Assembly: GCF_025263565.1 (NCBI RefSeq)
Contig: NZ_CP079865.1
Coordinates: 4,960,001-5,024,000 of the forward strand
DNA: 64,000 bases
Direction of reading: 5' to 3'
DNA from: Mycobacterium sp. SMC-8
GTDB taxonomy: Bacteria; Actinomycetota; Actinomycetes; Mycobacteriales; Mycobacteriaceae
The position numbers and the translations under genes were made by a program. The notes beneath the pieces were generated by a model, which had not been told where the DNA came from, searched no databases, and was given only the letters and a program-made list of their open reading frames with translations. Positions 35,978 to 45,908 of this stretch are shown here, one piece after another; within the stretch, counting starts at the first letter, position 1; every line of letters starts with the position of its first letter.

Positions 35978-38467
35978 ATGTTCGAGCGGCTCGTTGACCA
36001 CCTTGCGTGCCACGGCGACGCCGTCGCGGTGGTCACCGCCGAGAAGGCCGTTACCTACGCCGAACTCGCGACGCAGGTCGCCGCTCGGGCCGCCGAATTG
36101 GGCGCACGCCGCAAGCTCGTCTTGCTCGAGACCCGCAACGACCTGCCCACGCTGGTGACCTACCTCGGTGCGCTCGCCGGCCACCACGTGGTGCTGCCCG
36201 TGCCCGCGGGCGGTGACAACCGGTCGGTCGTCGACGCCTACCGCCCCGACACCATCGTCACCGACGGCGTCGTCACCGAGGGCCCACGCCACCGGACCAC
36301 CCCCGAACTCCACCCGGACCTGGCCCTGCTCCTTTCGACGTCCGGCAGTACCGGCTCCCCCAAGCTGGTGCGATTGTCCAGGTTCAACCTCGCCGCCAAC
36401 GCCGAGTCGATCGCCACCTATCTCGACATCACCCGAACCGACAGGGCCGCAACGACTCTGCCGATGTCGTACTGCTACGGCCTGTCGGTGATTCACAGTC
36501 ACCTGCTGCGCGGAGCCGCAGTCGTGCTCACCGAACTGTCCGTGGTCGACGACGACTTCTGGAACGTGTTCCGGAAGCGCGCCGCAACGTCGTTCGCGGG
36601 TGTTCCGCATACCTTCGAACTGCTCGACCGGATCGGCTTCGAGGCGATGTCGCTGCCGGACCTGCGCTACGTCACCCAGGCCGGCGGACGGCTCGACCCG
36701 GATCGCGTGCGCCGGCTCGCCGACCTCGGCGGGCGCGCGGGTTGGCGATTCTTCGTCATGTACGGCGCCACCGAGGCCACCGCGCGCATGGCCTACCTGC
36801 CGCCGGAACTCGCTCACGACCATCCCGAGTCGATCGGCATTCCGATCCCCGGTGGGTCGTTCCGCATCGAGCCGGTCGACGGAATGCCCGACGGAACCGG
36901 CGATCTTTTCTACCGCGGACCCAACGTCATGATGGGGTACGCCCACACCGCCGCCGATCTCGCCGCTGATGCCGGGATCGACGAACTGCGCACCGGCGAC
37001 ATCTCCCGGCAGCGCCGCGACGGCCTCTACGAGGTGGTCGGGCGCAGCGACCGGTTCGTCAAGCTGTACGGACTGCGCATCGACCTGCAACGCGTCGAGT
37101 CGGCCCTGCACGCCGACGGCGTCACCGCGATCTGCACCGACGGCGACGGCCTGCTGCTCGTGGGCGCCGCCGATTGTCCCGAGGACACCGACGTCGCTGC
37201 CGCGGCGGCCGACGCGTCGGGGCTGCCCCGGGCCGCGATCCGGGTGGTCGACGTCGACGAGATCCCCCGACTGCCCACCGGCAAGCCGGACTACCGCAGC
37301 CTGCGCGAGCGGGCCGCCGAGCCGACGACCGACGATGCCCGCCTGGACCTGCGCGGTCTGTTCGCCGACGTGCTGCAGATCGACACGGCCGACGTCGATC
37401 CCCGCAGCAGCTTCGTCGACCTCGGCGGCAACTCGCTGTCTTACGTCGCCATGTCGGTGCGGCTCGAACGCGCGCTCGGGCACCTGCCTGCGGATTGGCA
37501 GCGGCTGCCGCTGAGCGAGCTGGAGTCCGCCCGCAAGACCCGCCGGCGGTGGGGAACAACCCTGGAGACCAGCGTGGCGCTGCGTGCGGCGGCCATCGTT
37601 TTGGTCGCCGGATCGCACGCGGAGCTGTGGGTGCTGTGGGGCGGCGCGCACGTTCTGCTGGGCGTCGCCGGATACAACTTCGGCCGCTTCTGCCTCACCC
37701 CCCTGCCGCGCGCCACCCGGGTGCGTCACCTGGTCAACACCATCGGGTGGATCGCCGTGCCTGCCATACTGTGGGTGGCATTCGCGCTGCTGGTCACCGA
37801 CGACTACGCAGCCTCGAATGTGTTGCTGGCCAACAAGTTCCTGGGCCCCGGCGACAGCATGACAGCTGGGCGGCTGTGGTTCGTCGAGTTCCTGGTGTGG
37901 GTTCTGGTCGGGCTGGCGCTGCTGTGCGCGACGCGGTGGGGTGACCGCGCCGAACGCCGGTGGCCGTTCGGCGTTGCGGCGGCATTCCTGGCCCTGGGCA
38001 TGGCCCTGCGGTGGGACGTCTTCGGCATCGGGTTCGGCAAGGCCGCCTGGTTCACCATGCTGGCGTTCTGGTTCTTCGCCATCGGCTGGGCTGCCTCGAA
38101 GTCGTCGACGGTGTGGCAGCGGCTCGCCGTGACCGCGGTCCTCGCGATCGGAATCGTCGGGTACTTCGGCCAACCCAACCGCGAGGCCTTGGTGTTCATC
38201 GGGCTGGCGCTGCTGATCTGGCTGCCCGCCATTCGCTGCCCATCCGCTTTCACGGTCACTGCCGGTGTGATCGCCGAGGCGTCACTGTTCATCTATCTGA
38301 CGCACTACCAGGTGTATCCGCTGTTCGGCGAACAGAAGCTCGCCGGCGTGCTGGCCGCGATCGTCGTCGGCATCCTGCTGACCCAGCTGGTCACGCTAAC
38401 TCGCAAAAAGGCTCACCGATACACGCCGACCGCCATCACTCGAGGTCAGGCTGCCGCCCGGCGGTGA
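35978..38467 (+). CDS. Adenylation, carrier and membrane acyltransferase fusion protein
   Basis: 829 aa. Residues about 1-440 are an AMP-binding (ANL) domain with LLLSTSGSTGSPKLV (A3), MYGATEATARM (A5) and LYEVVGRSDRFVKLYGLRIDLQRVE (A8/A9), and a final PTGKPDYRSL lysine. About 450-525 is a carrier domain with the phosphopantetheine serine in LGGNSLSYVAM. The last 300 residues are about ten hydrophobic spans ending in ASLFIYLTHYQVYPLF, an acyltransferase-3-type membrane domain. It would activate a carboxylic acid, hold it as a thioester and transfer it at the membrane. The ABC remnant upstream hints at iron or siderophore context; the substrate is unknown. Confidence 0.85.
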   Translation: MFERLVDHLACHGDAVAVVTAEKAVTYAELATQVAARAAELGARRKLVLLETRNDLPTLVTYLGALAGHHVVLPVPAGGDNRSVVDAYRPDTIVTDGVVTEGPRHRTTPELHPDLALLLSTSGSTGSPKLVRLSRFNLAANAESIATYLDITRTDRAATTLPMSYCYGLSVIHSHLLRGAAVVLTELSVVDDDFWNVFRKRAATSFAGVPHTFELLDRIGFEAMSLPDLRYVTQAGGRLDPDRVRRLADLGGRAGWRFFVMYGATEATARMAYLPPELAHDHPESIGIPIPGGSFRIEPVDGMPDGTGDLFYRGPNVMMGYAHTAADLAADAGIDELRTGDISRQRRDGLYEVVGRSDRFVKLYGLRIDLQRVESALHADGVTAICTDGDGLLLVGAADCPEDTDVAAAAADASGLPRAAIRVVDVDEIPRLPTGKPDYRSLRERAAEPTTDDARLDLRGLFADVLQIDTADVDPRSSFVDLGGNSLSYVAMSVRLERALGHLPADWQRLPLSELESARKTRRRWGTTLETSVALRAAAIVLVAGSHAELWVLWGGAHVLLGVAGYNFGRFCLTPLPRATRVRHLVNTIGWIAVPAILWVAFALLVTDDYAASNVLLANKFLGPGDSMTAGRLWFVEFLVWVLVGLALLCATRWGDRAERRWPFGVAAAFLALGMALRWDVFGIGFGKAAWFTMLAFWFFAIGWAASKSSTVWQRLAVTAVLAIGIVGYFGQPNREALVFIGLALLIWLPAIRCPSAFTVTAGVIAEASLFIYLTHYQVYPLFGEQKLAGVLAAIVVGILLTQLVTLTRKKAHRYTPTAITRGQAAARR

Positions 38468-38583
38468 GACCCCACTGCGGCACCGGGGCCCGCGGTCCCT
38501 TTATGAACCTGGGATCCTTGCGCGCACCGACGCATCGTCGATCCGTGACGTTAGGCGCCGCAGGGCAGCTCTCCCGCGAGCTG

Positions 38584-38754
38584 TCAGCGCTCGGTGGTCA
38601 GCCGATCTAGCAGAGGCCGTATGTTTTCGGCTAGTAGCGCCACGCGGAAGACCGTCGCGACCTTGTGCTGGCGGTCGAGGACCATTGTGGTGGGCACCAC
38701 GCTGGTCGGATAGTTACGTCCCAGGATGTTAGGCGGATCGGTTGGAGATAGCTT
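38584..38754 (-). pseudogene. TlpA/ResA-type thioredoxin-fold protein, C-terminal fragment
   Basis: 57 codons: KLSPTDPPNILGRNYPTSVVPTTMVLDRQHKVATVFRVALLAENIRPLLDRLTTER then TGA. The cis-Pro motif VVPTTMVLDRQ and the strand-helix end are typical of TlpA proteins. The CxxC half is missing and there is no start. Confidence 0.65.
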
Positions 38755-38809
38755 CGACACTTAGCGGCGATCGGTGAAGGCTAATGGGTCCCTGTCAGGT
38801 CCTCGGGGG

Positions 38810-39373
38810 CTACATCCCGCCGGGACAGTGGGGGCAGGCGCGCTGCATGTCGGCGCACATCGGACACTTCTCCATTGGCATCATCATCATGGAGCCCGTG
38901 CAACACCAAAACAGCTGCGTAGGAGCGCCATTGTCGTAAACCACCGCCATGGGCTGTGGGCCAACTGCATCAAAGTAGATCGCCCCGCTGGAGGCTTGGC
39001 CCTGGCCGAGGGTGGTAGCCGGAAGGCCCTGTGGGCTGGCGATCTGCCACAAGACGGGATAACGCTGCCCGTCTGCGGTGACCGTGTACAGATTCGGAAT
39101 TATCGGAGTCACCGTGCCGGTGACGGCTCGAACGGTGGCCGAAGCTTCCCAGACTTGACCGCGGGCAGTGTATCCGGGCAAGGCGACCGAAGACTCTCGC
39201 AGATCCGAGATGACCCACTCCTGGACGACTGCACCCCCCGCATCGGTGAGCTGTTGAGGCGAGCCGAACTGATGTCCGCACGGCATCGCCGCTACTGCGG
39301 GCGGCGCGAGAGTAGCTGCGGAACCGAGAAGAGTCACGCAGGCGAGTACCGCCATGACGACGCGAAAACGCAT
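38810..39373 (-). CDS. Secreted MPT63/DUF1942 protein with Cys/Met-rich tail
   Basis: 187 aa. A signal peptide (MRFRVVMAVLACVTLLGSAATLAPPAVA) leads into an MPT63-type beta-sandwich: VVQEWVISDLRESSVALPGYTARGQVWEASATVRAVTGTVTP, LYTVTADGQRYPVLWQIASP, GQGQASSGAIYFDAVGPQP. Unlike classical MPT63, which ends soon after this, it carries a C-terminal extension of about 30 residues with six Cys and eight Met (CC, MMMMPMEKCPMC, CPHCPGGM), suited to binding Cu(I) or other soft metals. Divergent from the His-rich membrane protein gene and near copper exporters. Confidence 0.85.
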   Translation of the reverse strand: MRFRVVMAVLACVTLLGSAATLAPPAVAAMPCGHQFGSPQQLTDAGGAVVQEWVISDLRESSVALPGYTARGQVWEASATVRAVTGTVTPIIPNLYTVTADGQRYPVLWQIASPQGLPATTLGQGQASSGAIYFDAVGPQPMAVVYDNGAPTQLFWCCTGSMMMMPMEKCPMCADMQRACPHCPGGM

Positions 39374-39700
39374 ATTGGGTGGTCCTTCCGCGCGATGTGA
39401 GTAGGCGGTCGCGGGCGCGTACGCAGCATAGCGAACATCTACGGAGCTAGATAGTAGTCGGTCGCCCCTGCGCGGTACGCAACTGCACGCGGAAGCATCA
39501 ATCAAGGAAGCTCGGAACAGGTGTCGCACGGTCAGTACGGATAACTGAGGGCCGATCAGCAGTGGTCGAGACTTAGCAAGCGGGTTCTCAGAAAGTGGCA
39601 TGCGAGCACGCCGATACCTATCGGTGACAGATGAATCTCGTTCGGGTTGAGATGTGGCGTCAGGCAACCGCTTCGGGGAAAGCACTGTCATCCTGATTCC
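39374..39700. other. Divergent intergenic region
   Basis: 327 bp without a convincing gene, separating the MPT63-like and His-rich membrane protein genes. No TACCC-N5-GGGTA palindrome was found here. Confidence 0.4.
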
Positions 39701-40480
39701 GTGGCGCCTAGGACAGCGAGGAAGACCGACAGCAGACTGGCTGCTCGGCTTGCCGCGCTGGCCTCGTTGGGCGCTTCTCTTATCCATTTCGCCGTTGTGC
39801 CTGCTCACTGGCAGGAGTGGATGCCGGCGGGCCTGTTCTTCGTTGCGGTCGCGCTCTTCCAATTGATATGGGCGCGGGCTGTGCTGGCCCGAACGACGAT
39901 CCCCGTGCTTGCCGCCGGCATCATGCTCAACCTCGGAGCCATTGCTCTTTGGGCCCTGTCCAGGACCGCCGGGGCACCATTCGGCCCTAATGCGGGGGAA
40001 GCCGAAGTGGTGCAGGCCGCGGACCTTTGTGCACTGCTGCTTCAGATCTATGTCGTGATGGGCGCCGGCTGGGTGTGGTACCGCGGCCTGCAAGGAGAGC
40101 CGGTACCGGTGTTCGGCAACGCGATGGTCCTCATGGGCGCAGTCAGTGTCGTGGCGCTGGCGTCCACAGTGGGAGTTGCTTCAGGTCTGCGGCACGGTGA
40201 TCACGCCCCAGCAGGCGCAGCCGGTGGTCACCATGGGACGGCCGCCGAGGCTGCAGATGGTGACCACCACAGCACTAGCGCCGAGCCGGAGGAGGGTAGT
40301 GATCCTGGGACGAGTGCCGAGCATGCCGATGGCCACGATGGCGGTCGTCCAGAGTCGGTCATCTCGCCGCCGGTGAGCGTGCCTGGCGGCGAGCCGCCGA
40401 CGCCGGCGCCGGCAGGAGCCCCGGCCCCATCCGCTGCGCCATTGAACGACGCCCATGGCGATCACGATCACGGCGACTGA
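39701..40480 (+). CDS. Membrane protein with His-rich C-terminal tail
   Basis: 259 aa from GTG 39701. Five hydrophobic spans (LAALASLGASLIHFAVVPAHW, MPAGLFFVAVALFQLIWA, IPVLAAGIMLNLGAIALWAL, ALLLQIYVVMGAGWVWY, AMVLMGAVSVVALASTVGVASGL) are followed by a disordered tail of about 95 residues with clusters HGDHAP, GGHHGT, DGDHHS, EHADGHDGG, DAHGDHDHGD and a Pro/Ala stretch. A metal-buffering or sensing role next to copper genes is inferred; no transporter family motif is seen. Confidence 0.7.
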   Translation: MAPRTARKTDSRLAARLAALASLGASLIHFAVVPAHWQEWMPAGLFFVAVALFQLIWARAVLARTTIPVLAAGIMLNLGAIALWALSRTAGAPFGPNAGEAEVVQAADLCALLLQIYVVMGAGWVWYRGLQGEPVPVFGNAMVLMGAVSVVALASTVGVASGLRHGDHAPAGAAGGHHGTAAEAADGDHHSTSAEPEEGSDPGTSAEHADGHDGGRPESVISPPVSVPGGEPPTPAPAGAPAPSAAPLNDAHGDHDHGD

Positions 40481-40692
40481 AAATCTGATCTCTCGCTGGA
40501 GTCGGTTCCTAGACGATTGGTAGGTGCCCAGTCGGTAGGTATCGTGATCGACCGGCACCCAGAGGTCAGCTCGCCGGAAGGCCGCAACCCGTCACCATCA
40601 ACGCATGCCGTTCAGCCCATTCGTGAGCCCATAGTGCCTGCGACCTGCCCCGCAGCGCGCATTGCGCGGATCGAGCCCGCCGCTAACCAGTC

Positions 40693-42816
40693 CTAACGGT
40701 TGAGAACCGCGCGTGTGCTGGCCTCAGGGCTCAGGTCGAGGCGGCGCAACAGTTGCGCGTTGAGCGCCACGACGATCGTCGACAGTGACATGAGGATGGC
40801 GCCGACTGACATCGGTAAGACGAATCCGATCGGTGCGAGCACACCGGCAGCCAGCGGCACTGCGATGAGGTTGTATCCGGCGCCCCACCAGAGGTTCTGC
40901 TTCATTTTTCGGTAGCTGGCTCGCGACAGTTCGATGACCGACAGCACCGAGCGCGGGTCGGAGCTTGCCAGGATCACACCGGCAGAGGCGATGGCAACAT
41001 CTGTGCCGGCGCCGATCGCGATGCCAACGTCGGCCTGCGCCAACGCGGGGGCATCGTTGACGCCATCGCCAACCACGGCGACCTTCTTGCCCTCCTGTTG
41101 CAGCGCAGCAACTTTCGACGCCTTGTCTTCCGGGCGTACTCCGGCGAACACCCGATCTATGCCGAGTTCGTGACCTACCGCCTGCGCGACCGCTTCGGCG
41201 TCACCGGTGATCATGACCACCTCGACGCCGAGCTTGTGCAAGGCATCGACGGCGTCGCGCGACTCGGGGCGGATCTCGTCGGCCAGGCGGAGGCCGCCGA
41301 CCACAGCACCGTCTCGGATGACGTGCAGGATGATCGCGCCCTCGTCGCGCCACGAGGTCGCCGCGTGAACCTCTTGCGCGCCGATCTCTTCGAGCAGGCG
41401 GGGGCCGCCCACGCGGATCTCGTGCCCGTCGACCGTGGCAGTCACGCCGACGGCGGGAGACGACGAGAAGCCTTTCGCGCGTGGCACAGTCAGTCCCCGC
41501 TCGTCGGCGGCTTTCACGATCGCTCGTGCCAGGGGGTGTTCACTGTCGGCTTCGGCGGCGGCCGCGAGGGCGAGCACGGAGTCGTCGTCGAGGTCGCCGC
41601 GGACCTCGATCGCGGTCACGGTTGGTTCGCCCTTTGTCAGGGTGCCGGTTTTGTCGAAGAGAACGGCGTCGACGGTGCGCATGCCTTCTAGGGCCAGGCG
41701 ATCCTTGATCAGCACGCCTCCCCGCGCAGCGCGTTCGGTGGCGATCGAGACGACAAGTGGTATCGCTAATCCCAACGCATGGGGGCAGGCGATGACGAGC
41801 ACGGTAATGGCTCTTATGACCGAGGCGTCGGGGTCTCCGACAATCGACCACGCCACGGCTGTGATGGCAGCAGTCCCCAGGGCAAACCAGAACAGCCACC
41901 CGGCCGCCCGGTCGGCGAGGCGCTGGGCTCGCGAGGACGAGTTCTGCGCTTCGGTAACCAGCCGCTGGATTCCCGCCAGGGCGGTGTCGTCACCGGTGGC
42001 GGTGATTTCGACCCGCAACCCGGAATCGGTGGCGACAGTTCCAGCCGTCACCGCATCTCCGACGCCGCGGGCCACCGGCCGCGATTCACCGGTCACCATC
42101 GACTCGTCCATGTCCGCTCGCCCCTCGACGATTCTGCCGTCGGCGGGGACGCTGCCGCCGGGTCGCACCACCACCAGATCTCCCACCTGCAGGTCGGCGG
42201 GTGAAACGGTGATGATGCGGTCACCGTCGACCTTCTCGGCCTCGTCGGGCAGCAGGGCTGCCAGGGAGTCCAATGCGGAGGTGGTCTGAGCCAGGGAGCG
42301 CATCTCGAACCAGTGGCCGAGCAGCATGATCACGATCAGCAGCGCCAGTTCCCACCAGAACTCCAGTTCGTGGTGGAGCACACCCAGGCTCGCACCCCAG
42401 GAGGCAAAGAATGCGACGGTGATGGCCAGACCGATGAGCAGCATCATTCCCGGTTTGCGGGAACGGATTTCGCTGACGGCGCCGGTGAGGAAGGGGCGAC
42501 CGCCGACGACGTACATGACTGTGCCCAGCAGGGGCGCGATCCAGCGGCCACCTGGGACGTCGGGCACTTCGTAGCCGAGCAGCATCGCGAACATGGTCGA
42601 GAACGCGATGACCGGGATGGCGATAATCAAGTTGATCCAGAACAACTTCCGGAACACAGCAACATGATCGGCGCCGTGGCCGGCGTGACCCCCATGGTCA
42701 CCACGGTTGTCGTGGTGGACGTTGGTGTCCTGAACAGCGTGCTCGCCCTGGTCGTCATGGTCGGCATGAACGCCGGTGTGCGATGCCGCTATGGCGTGCT
42801 CGTCGTGGTTAGTCAT
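40693..42816 (-). CDS. Copper-type P1B ATPase with CPH motif (CopB-like)
   Basis: 707 aa from ATG 42816. The N-terminus is His/Asp-rich (HTGVHADHDDQGEH, HHDNRGDHGGHAGHGADH) instead of an HMA domain. Core motifs: MVTGESRPV, VIACPHALGLAIP (CPH in TM6), [48 protein letters not shown] plus a His-rich N-terminus is characteristic of CopB-type exporters (P1B-3, Cu2+/Cu+ or Ag+). Followed upstream by csoR on the same strand. Confidence 0.93.
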   Translation of the reverse strand: MTNHDEHAIAASHTGVHADHDDQGEHAVQDTNVHHDNRGDHGGHAGHGADHVAVFRKLFWINLIIAIPVIAFSTMFAMLLGYEVPDVPGGRWIAPLLGTVMYVVGGRPFLTGAVSEIRSRKPGMMLLIGLAITVAFFASWGASLGVLHHELEFWWELALLIVIMLLGHWFEMRSLAQTTSALDSLAALLPDEAEKVDGDRIITVSPADLQVGDLVVVRPGGSVPADGRIVEGRADMDESMVTGESRPVARGVGDAVTAGTVATDSGLRVEITATGDDTALAGIQRLVTEAQNSSSRAQRLADRAAGWLFWFALGTAAITAVAWSIVGDPDASVIRAITVLVIACPHALGLAIPLVVSIATERAARGGVLIKDRLALEGMRTVDAVLFDKTGTLTKGEPTVTAIEVRGDLDDDSVLALAAAAEADSEHPLARAIVKAADERGLTVPRAKGFSSSPAVGVTATVDGHEIRVGGPRLLEEIGAQEVHAATSWRDEGAIILHVIRDGAVVGGLRLADEIRPESRDAVDALHKLGVEVVMITGDAEAVAQAVGHELGIDRVFAGVRPEDKASKVAALQQEGKKVAVVGDGVNDAPALAQADVGIAIGAGTDVAIASAGVILASSDPRSVLSVIELSRASYRKMKQNLWWGAGYNLIAVPLAAGVLAPIGFVLPMSVGAILMSLSTIVVALNAQLLRRLDLSPEASTRAVLNR

Positions 42817-42913
42817 GTTGCGCTCTCCTTGAGGAGTCTCACGGGTCGGTTCGCGCCAGGGTGCGCAGCGGCGACGATCCCAGGCGGCCGTGTCGGTGCA
42901 ACGCCGTTGCGGG

Positions 42914-43243
42914 TCATGACCGCACGAGTCGGGCGATGGCTTCGGATGCTTCGGTGAGTTTGGCATCGGCGGCGGGTCCCCCGGCGGCAGCAGCGTCTCG
43001 AACGCAGTGTCGAAGATGGTCGTCGAGCAGTGCCAGCGCGACGCTTTGCAGGGCTTTGGTCAGTGCGTCGGCTTGGGTGAGGATGTCGATGCAATAGCGT
43101 TCCTCCTCGATCATCCGGCTGATGCCGCGGGCTTGGCCTTCAATGCGTTTCAAGCGTTTGAGGTATTTGTCCTTGTCGGTGATGTAGCCGTGGTGGACTG
43201 AACCCGATGCCGGGCAGTGGTCAGCGTCGTCGACGTGAGTCAT
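42914..43243 (-). CDS. csoR: CsoR/RicR-family copper-sensing repressor
   Basis: 109 aa, all-helical DUF156 fold: YLKRLKRIEGQARGISRMIEEERYCIDILTQADALTKALQSVALALLDDHLRHCV. The Cys of RYCIDIL and the His/Cys of DHLRHCV form the Cu(I) site. The N-terminal extra His/Cys (DADHCPASGSVHHGYITDKDKY) is common in the family. Its likely operators are the four TACCC-N5-GGGTA palindromes at 47.1 and 48.3 kb, which match the known RicR motif. Apo-protein binds, copper releases. Confidence 0.92.
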   Translation of the reverse strand: MTHVDDADHCPASGSVHHGYITDKDKYLKRLKRIEGQARGISRMIEEERYCIDILTQADALTKALQSVALALLDDHLRHCVRDAAAAGGPAADAKLTEASEAIARLVRS

Positions 43244-43292
43244 GGCAACTCCTTCGGTGTGTGGGTTGGGAGGCCGGGGTTCGGCAGGTCGG

Positions 43293-43568
43293 TCACGCCG
43301 CGCTGGCGTACTTGTCGGGGTCTCGGTCGAAGCGCGGTCCACATCCTTTGCAGCAGAACCAGTACCGTCGGCCTCGGTAGTCGCGGAATAGGCCCGCGGC
43401 TTCGGCGGCCGCCTTGTTCACTGGCGTGCCGGGCATGACCGGGCATGTTGTCTGGTCCGTTGCGGGGTCAAGGAGGTTCGTGGCCCCAGGATTGATGACC
43501 GTCGTGTCGAGGTCTTGTGTTGAGCCGCTGCAGCAGCAGCTCGACGTCAGGTTCTTGTTGTCGGACAT
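43293..43568 (-). CDS. YHS-domain metal-binding protein with Cys-rich N-terminus
   Basis: 91 aa. SSCCCSGSTQD near the start, then a YHS domain (TTCPVMPGTPVNKAAAEAAGLFRDYRGRRYWFCCKGCGPRFDRDPDKYASA). The CPVM and WFCCKGC cysteines are the expected metal ligands. It sits 25 bp downstream of copA, so it probably hands over or traps copper in the same operon. Confidence 0.88.
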   Translation of the reverse strand: MSDNKNLTSSCCCSGSTQDLDTTVINPGATNLLDPATDQTTCPVMPGTPVNKAAAEAAGLFRDYRGRRYWFCCKGCGPRFDRDPDKYASAA

Positions 43569-43593
43569 GAGTTCTCCTTGATGCAGAAGGGGT

Positions 43594-45867
43594 TCAGTGG
43601 GTAGGGGCAGAGGATGTGGATGTGGATGTGAAGCCGCGCAGTCGCAGGCTGTTGCCCACGACGAAGACGCTGGAGAACGCCATGGCCGCGCCGGCGAGCA
43701 TCGGGTTGAGCATGCCCAGTGCAGCAACCGGTATGGCGGCGACGTTGTAGACGAACGCCCAGAACAGGTTCGTCTTGATCGTCGATAGTGTTCTGCGGGA
43801 CAGCCGGATCGCGTCGACGGCGCTTCGCAGGTCACCGCGTACCAAAGTGATGTCGGAGGCTTCGATCGCCACGTCGGTTCCGGTACCCATAGCCAGGCCG
43901 AGGTCGGCTTGGGCGAGGGCAGGCGCATCGTTGACGCCATCGCCGACCATCGCCACCGTTTTACCCTCGGCTTGCAGCCGGACAATGACGTCGACCTTGT
44001 CCTTGGGCATCACCTCGGCGATCACGGTGTCGATGCCGACCTCGGCGGCGATCTGCCGGGCGACGGCCTCGTTGTCACCGGTGAGCAGCACAGGCGTCAA
44101 ACCAATCTCGCGCATCTGTGAGATCGCCTGCGCACTGGTCGGTTTCACGGTATCCGCGACGACGAGTACGCCGCGAGCCTCGCCGTCCCAGCCGACAGCG
44201 ACCGCAGTCTTCCCCTGAGCTTCCGCACTGGCTTTCGCCCGCGCCAACTCTGGACTCAGGTGCTGGGACCAGTCGGCGAGCAGTGACTCGCGCCCCACGA
44301 CGACGGCGTGTCCGTCCACGATGCCCTGCACACCCTTGCCTTCCACATTGGCGAAATCCTCAGGGGTGGGCAGCGTCCCGAGTTCTTCGGTCGCGGCGGT
44401 GGCGACGGCTTGGGCGATCGGGTGCTCTGAGGCGTTCTCCAATGCGCCGGCCAGCCGGAGCAGGTTCCCGCGGTCGGTTCCCGGGGCGGTGACGACGTCG
44501 ACCAGGGTCATCTTGCCGGTGGTGACGGTGCCGGTCTTGTCCAACACCACGGTGTCGACCTTACGGGTGGACTCCAACACCTCCGGCCCCTTGATCAGAA
44601 CGCCCATTTGCGCGCCGCGACCGGTGCCCACCAGAAGTGCCGTCGGCGTGGCCAAACCGAGCGCGCAGGGGCAGGCGATCACCAGCACGGCAACCGCGGC
44701 GGTGAAGGCCGCCGCGACCGGGAAACCCGCGCCCAACCATGCGCCGAGTGTGATCACCGCGATCGCGAGGACGATCGGCACGAAGACACCGGAAATGCGA
44801 TCGGCCAGCCGCTGAACCTGGGCCTTGCCGGTCTGGGCGTTCTCCACCAGCTGTGCCATCTGCGCCAACTGGGTGTCGGAACCGACGCGGGCGGCGCGCA
44901 CCACCAGTCGCCCACCGGCGTTGACGGTCGCACCGACCACGGTGTCACCTGGACCGACCTCCACGGGGACCGATTCCCCGGTCAGCATCGAGGCATCGAC
45001 CGCCGATGTCCCCGACGCCACTACCCCGTCGGTGGCGATCTTCTCCCCCGGGCGCACGACGAACTCGTCACCCACCACCAGGTCCTCGACGGCGATCTTC
45101 GATTCCACCCCGTCGCGCAGCACCGACACTTCCTTGGCGCCCATCTCCAGAAGGGCCCGCAACGCCGCGCCGGCTTGCCGTTTGGACCGTTTCTCGAAGT
45201 AGCGCCCCGCAAGGATGAATGTCGTTACGCCAGCAGCGACTTCGAGATAGATGTTGGCGGCGCCGTGAGACGGTGCCAGCGTCAATTCGAACGGATGCTT
45301 CATTCCCGGGGTGCCGGCCGTCCCGAAGAACAGCGCGTACAGCGACCACAGGAAGGCCGACAAAGTGCCCAGGGAGATGAGCGTGTCCATCGTCGCCGTG
45401 GCGTGCCGCAGGTTGGCCCAGGCGGCGCGGTGAAACGGCCACGCCGCCCAGACGATCACCGGCGCAGCCAGCACCAGCGACGCCCACTGCCAGTAGGTGA
45501 ACTGCAGCACAGGGATCATCGCCATCGCGATGACCGGCACCGACAGAAGCACGGAACCGGTCAGGCGGTGGCGCAGGGACACCAAGTCGGGGTCCTCGGT
45601 TTCGCCTGTCTCCCCAGTCAGGGCGGGCTTCTCCGGTGTGGGTAGCGCGGCGCTGTATCCGGCGTTTTGCACCTCCGCGATCAGCAGCGCCGGATCGTAT
45701 CCGTCGGGCACCGTGACGGTGGCCTTCTCGGTCGCGTAATTGACCGTTGCCGCAACGCCATCGATCTTGTTGAGCTTGCGCTCGATGCGGTTGGCGCACG
45801 AAGCACAGGTCATTCCCCCGATGCGTAATTCAATGCTCGGGCCGGACACCGGTATCGATGTCGTCAT
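43594..45867 (-). CDS. copA: Cu(I)-exporting P1B ATPase CopA
   Basis: 757 aa from ATG 45867 (a GTG 9 bp upstream is possible). One N-terminal HMA domain with [12 protein letters not shown]; eight spans; LTGESVPVE; the CPC motif [63 protein letters not shown]. This is a standard P1B-1 cuprous exporter. The order copZ, 322-aa secreted protein, copA, YHS gene on one strand indicates an operon from the promoter near 47.1 kb. Confidence 0.96.
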   Translation of the reverse strand: MTTSIPVSGPSIELRIGGMTCASCANRIERKLNKIDGVAATVNYATEKATVTVPDGYDPALLIAEVQNAGYSAALPTPEKPALTGETGETEDPDLVSLRHRLTGSVLLSVPVIAMAMIPVLQFTYWQWASLVLAAPVIVWAAWPFHRAAWANLRHATATMDTLISLGTLSAFLWSLYALFFGTAGTPGMKHPFELTLAPSHGAANIYLEVAAGVTTFILAGRYFEKRSKRQAGAALRALLEMGAKEVSVLRDGVESKIAVEDLVVGDEFVVRPGEKIATDGVVASGTSAVDASMLTGESVPVEVGPGDTVVGATVNAGGRLVVRAARVGSDTQLAQMAQLVENAQTGKAQVQRLADRISGVFVPIVLAIAVITLGAWLGAGFPVAAAFTAAVAVLVIACPCALGLATPTALLVGTGRGAQMGVLIKGPEVLESTRKVDTVVLDKTGTVTTGKMTLVDVVTAPGTDRGNLLRLAGALENASEHPIAQAVATAATEELGTLPTPEDFANVEGKGVQGIVDGHAVVVGRESLLADWSQHLSPELARAKASAEAQGKTAVAVGWDGEARGVLVVADTVKPTSAQAISQMREIGLTPVLLTGDNEAVARQIAAEVGIDTVIAEVMPKDKVDVIVRLQAEGKTVAMVGDGVNDAPALAQADLGLAMGTGTDVAIEASDITLVRGDLRSAVDAIRLSRRTLSTIKTNLFWAFVYNVAAIPVAALGMLNPMLAGAAMAFSSVFVVGNSLRLRGFTSTSTSSAPTH

Positions 45868-45908
45868 GAGTGCCACTGCCTTTCAGTTTCTGGGTCGGAC
45901 AAACGTCG

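Noticed and set aside
35918..38173. 751-codon open frame on the minus strand
   Set aside because: It is antisense to the adenylation/acyltransferase gene, whose motifs are unmistakable. The minus frame has low-complexity Gly/Asp/His/Arg composition typical of GC-rich shadow frames.
44608..45645. 345-codon plus-strand frame
   Set aside because: Antisense to copA; Arg/His-rich shadow composition.
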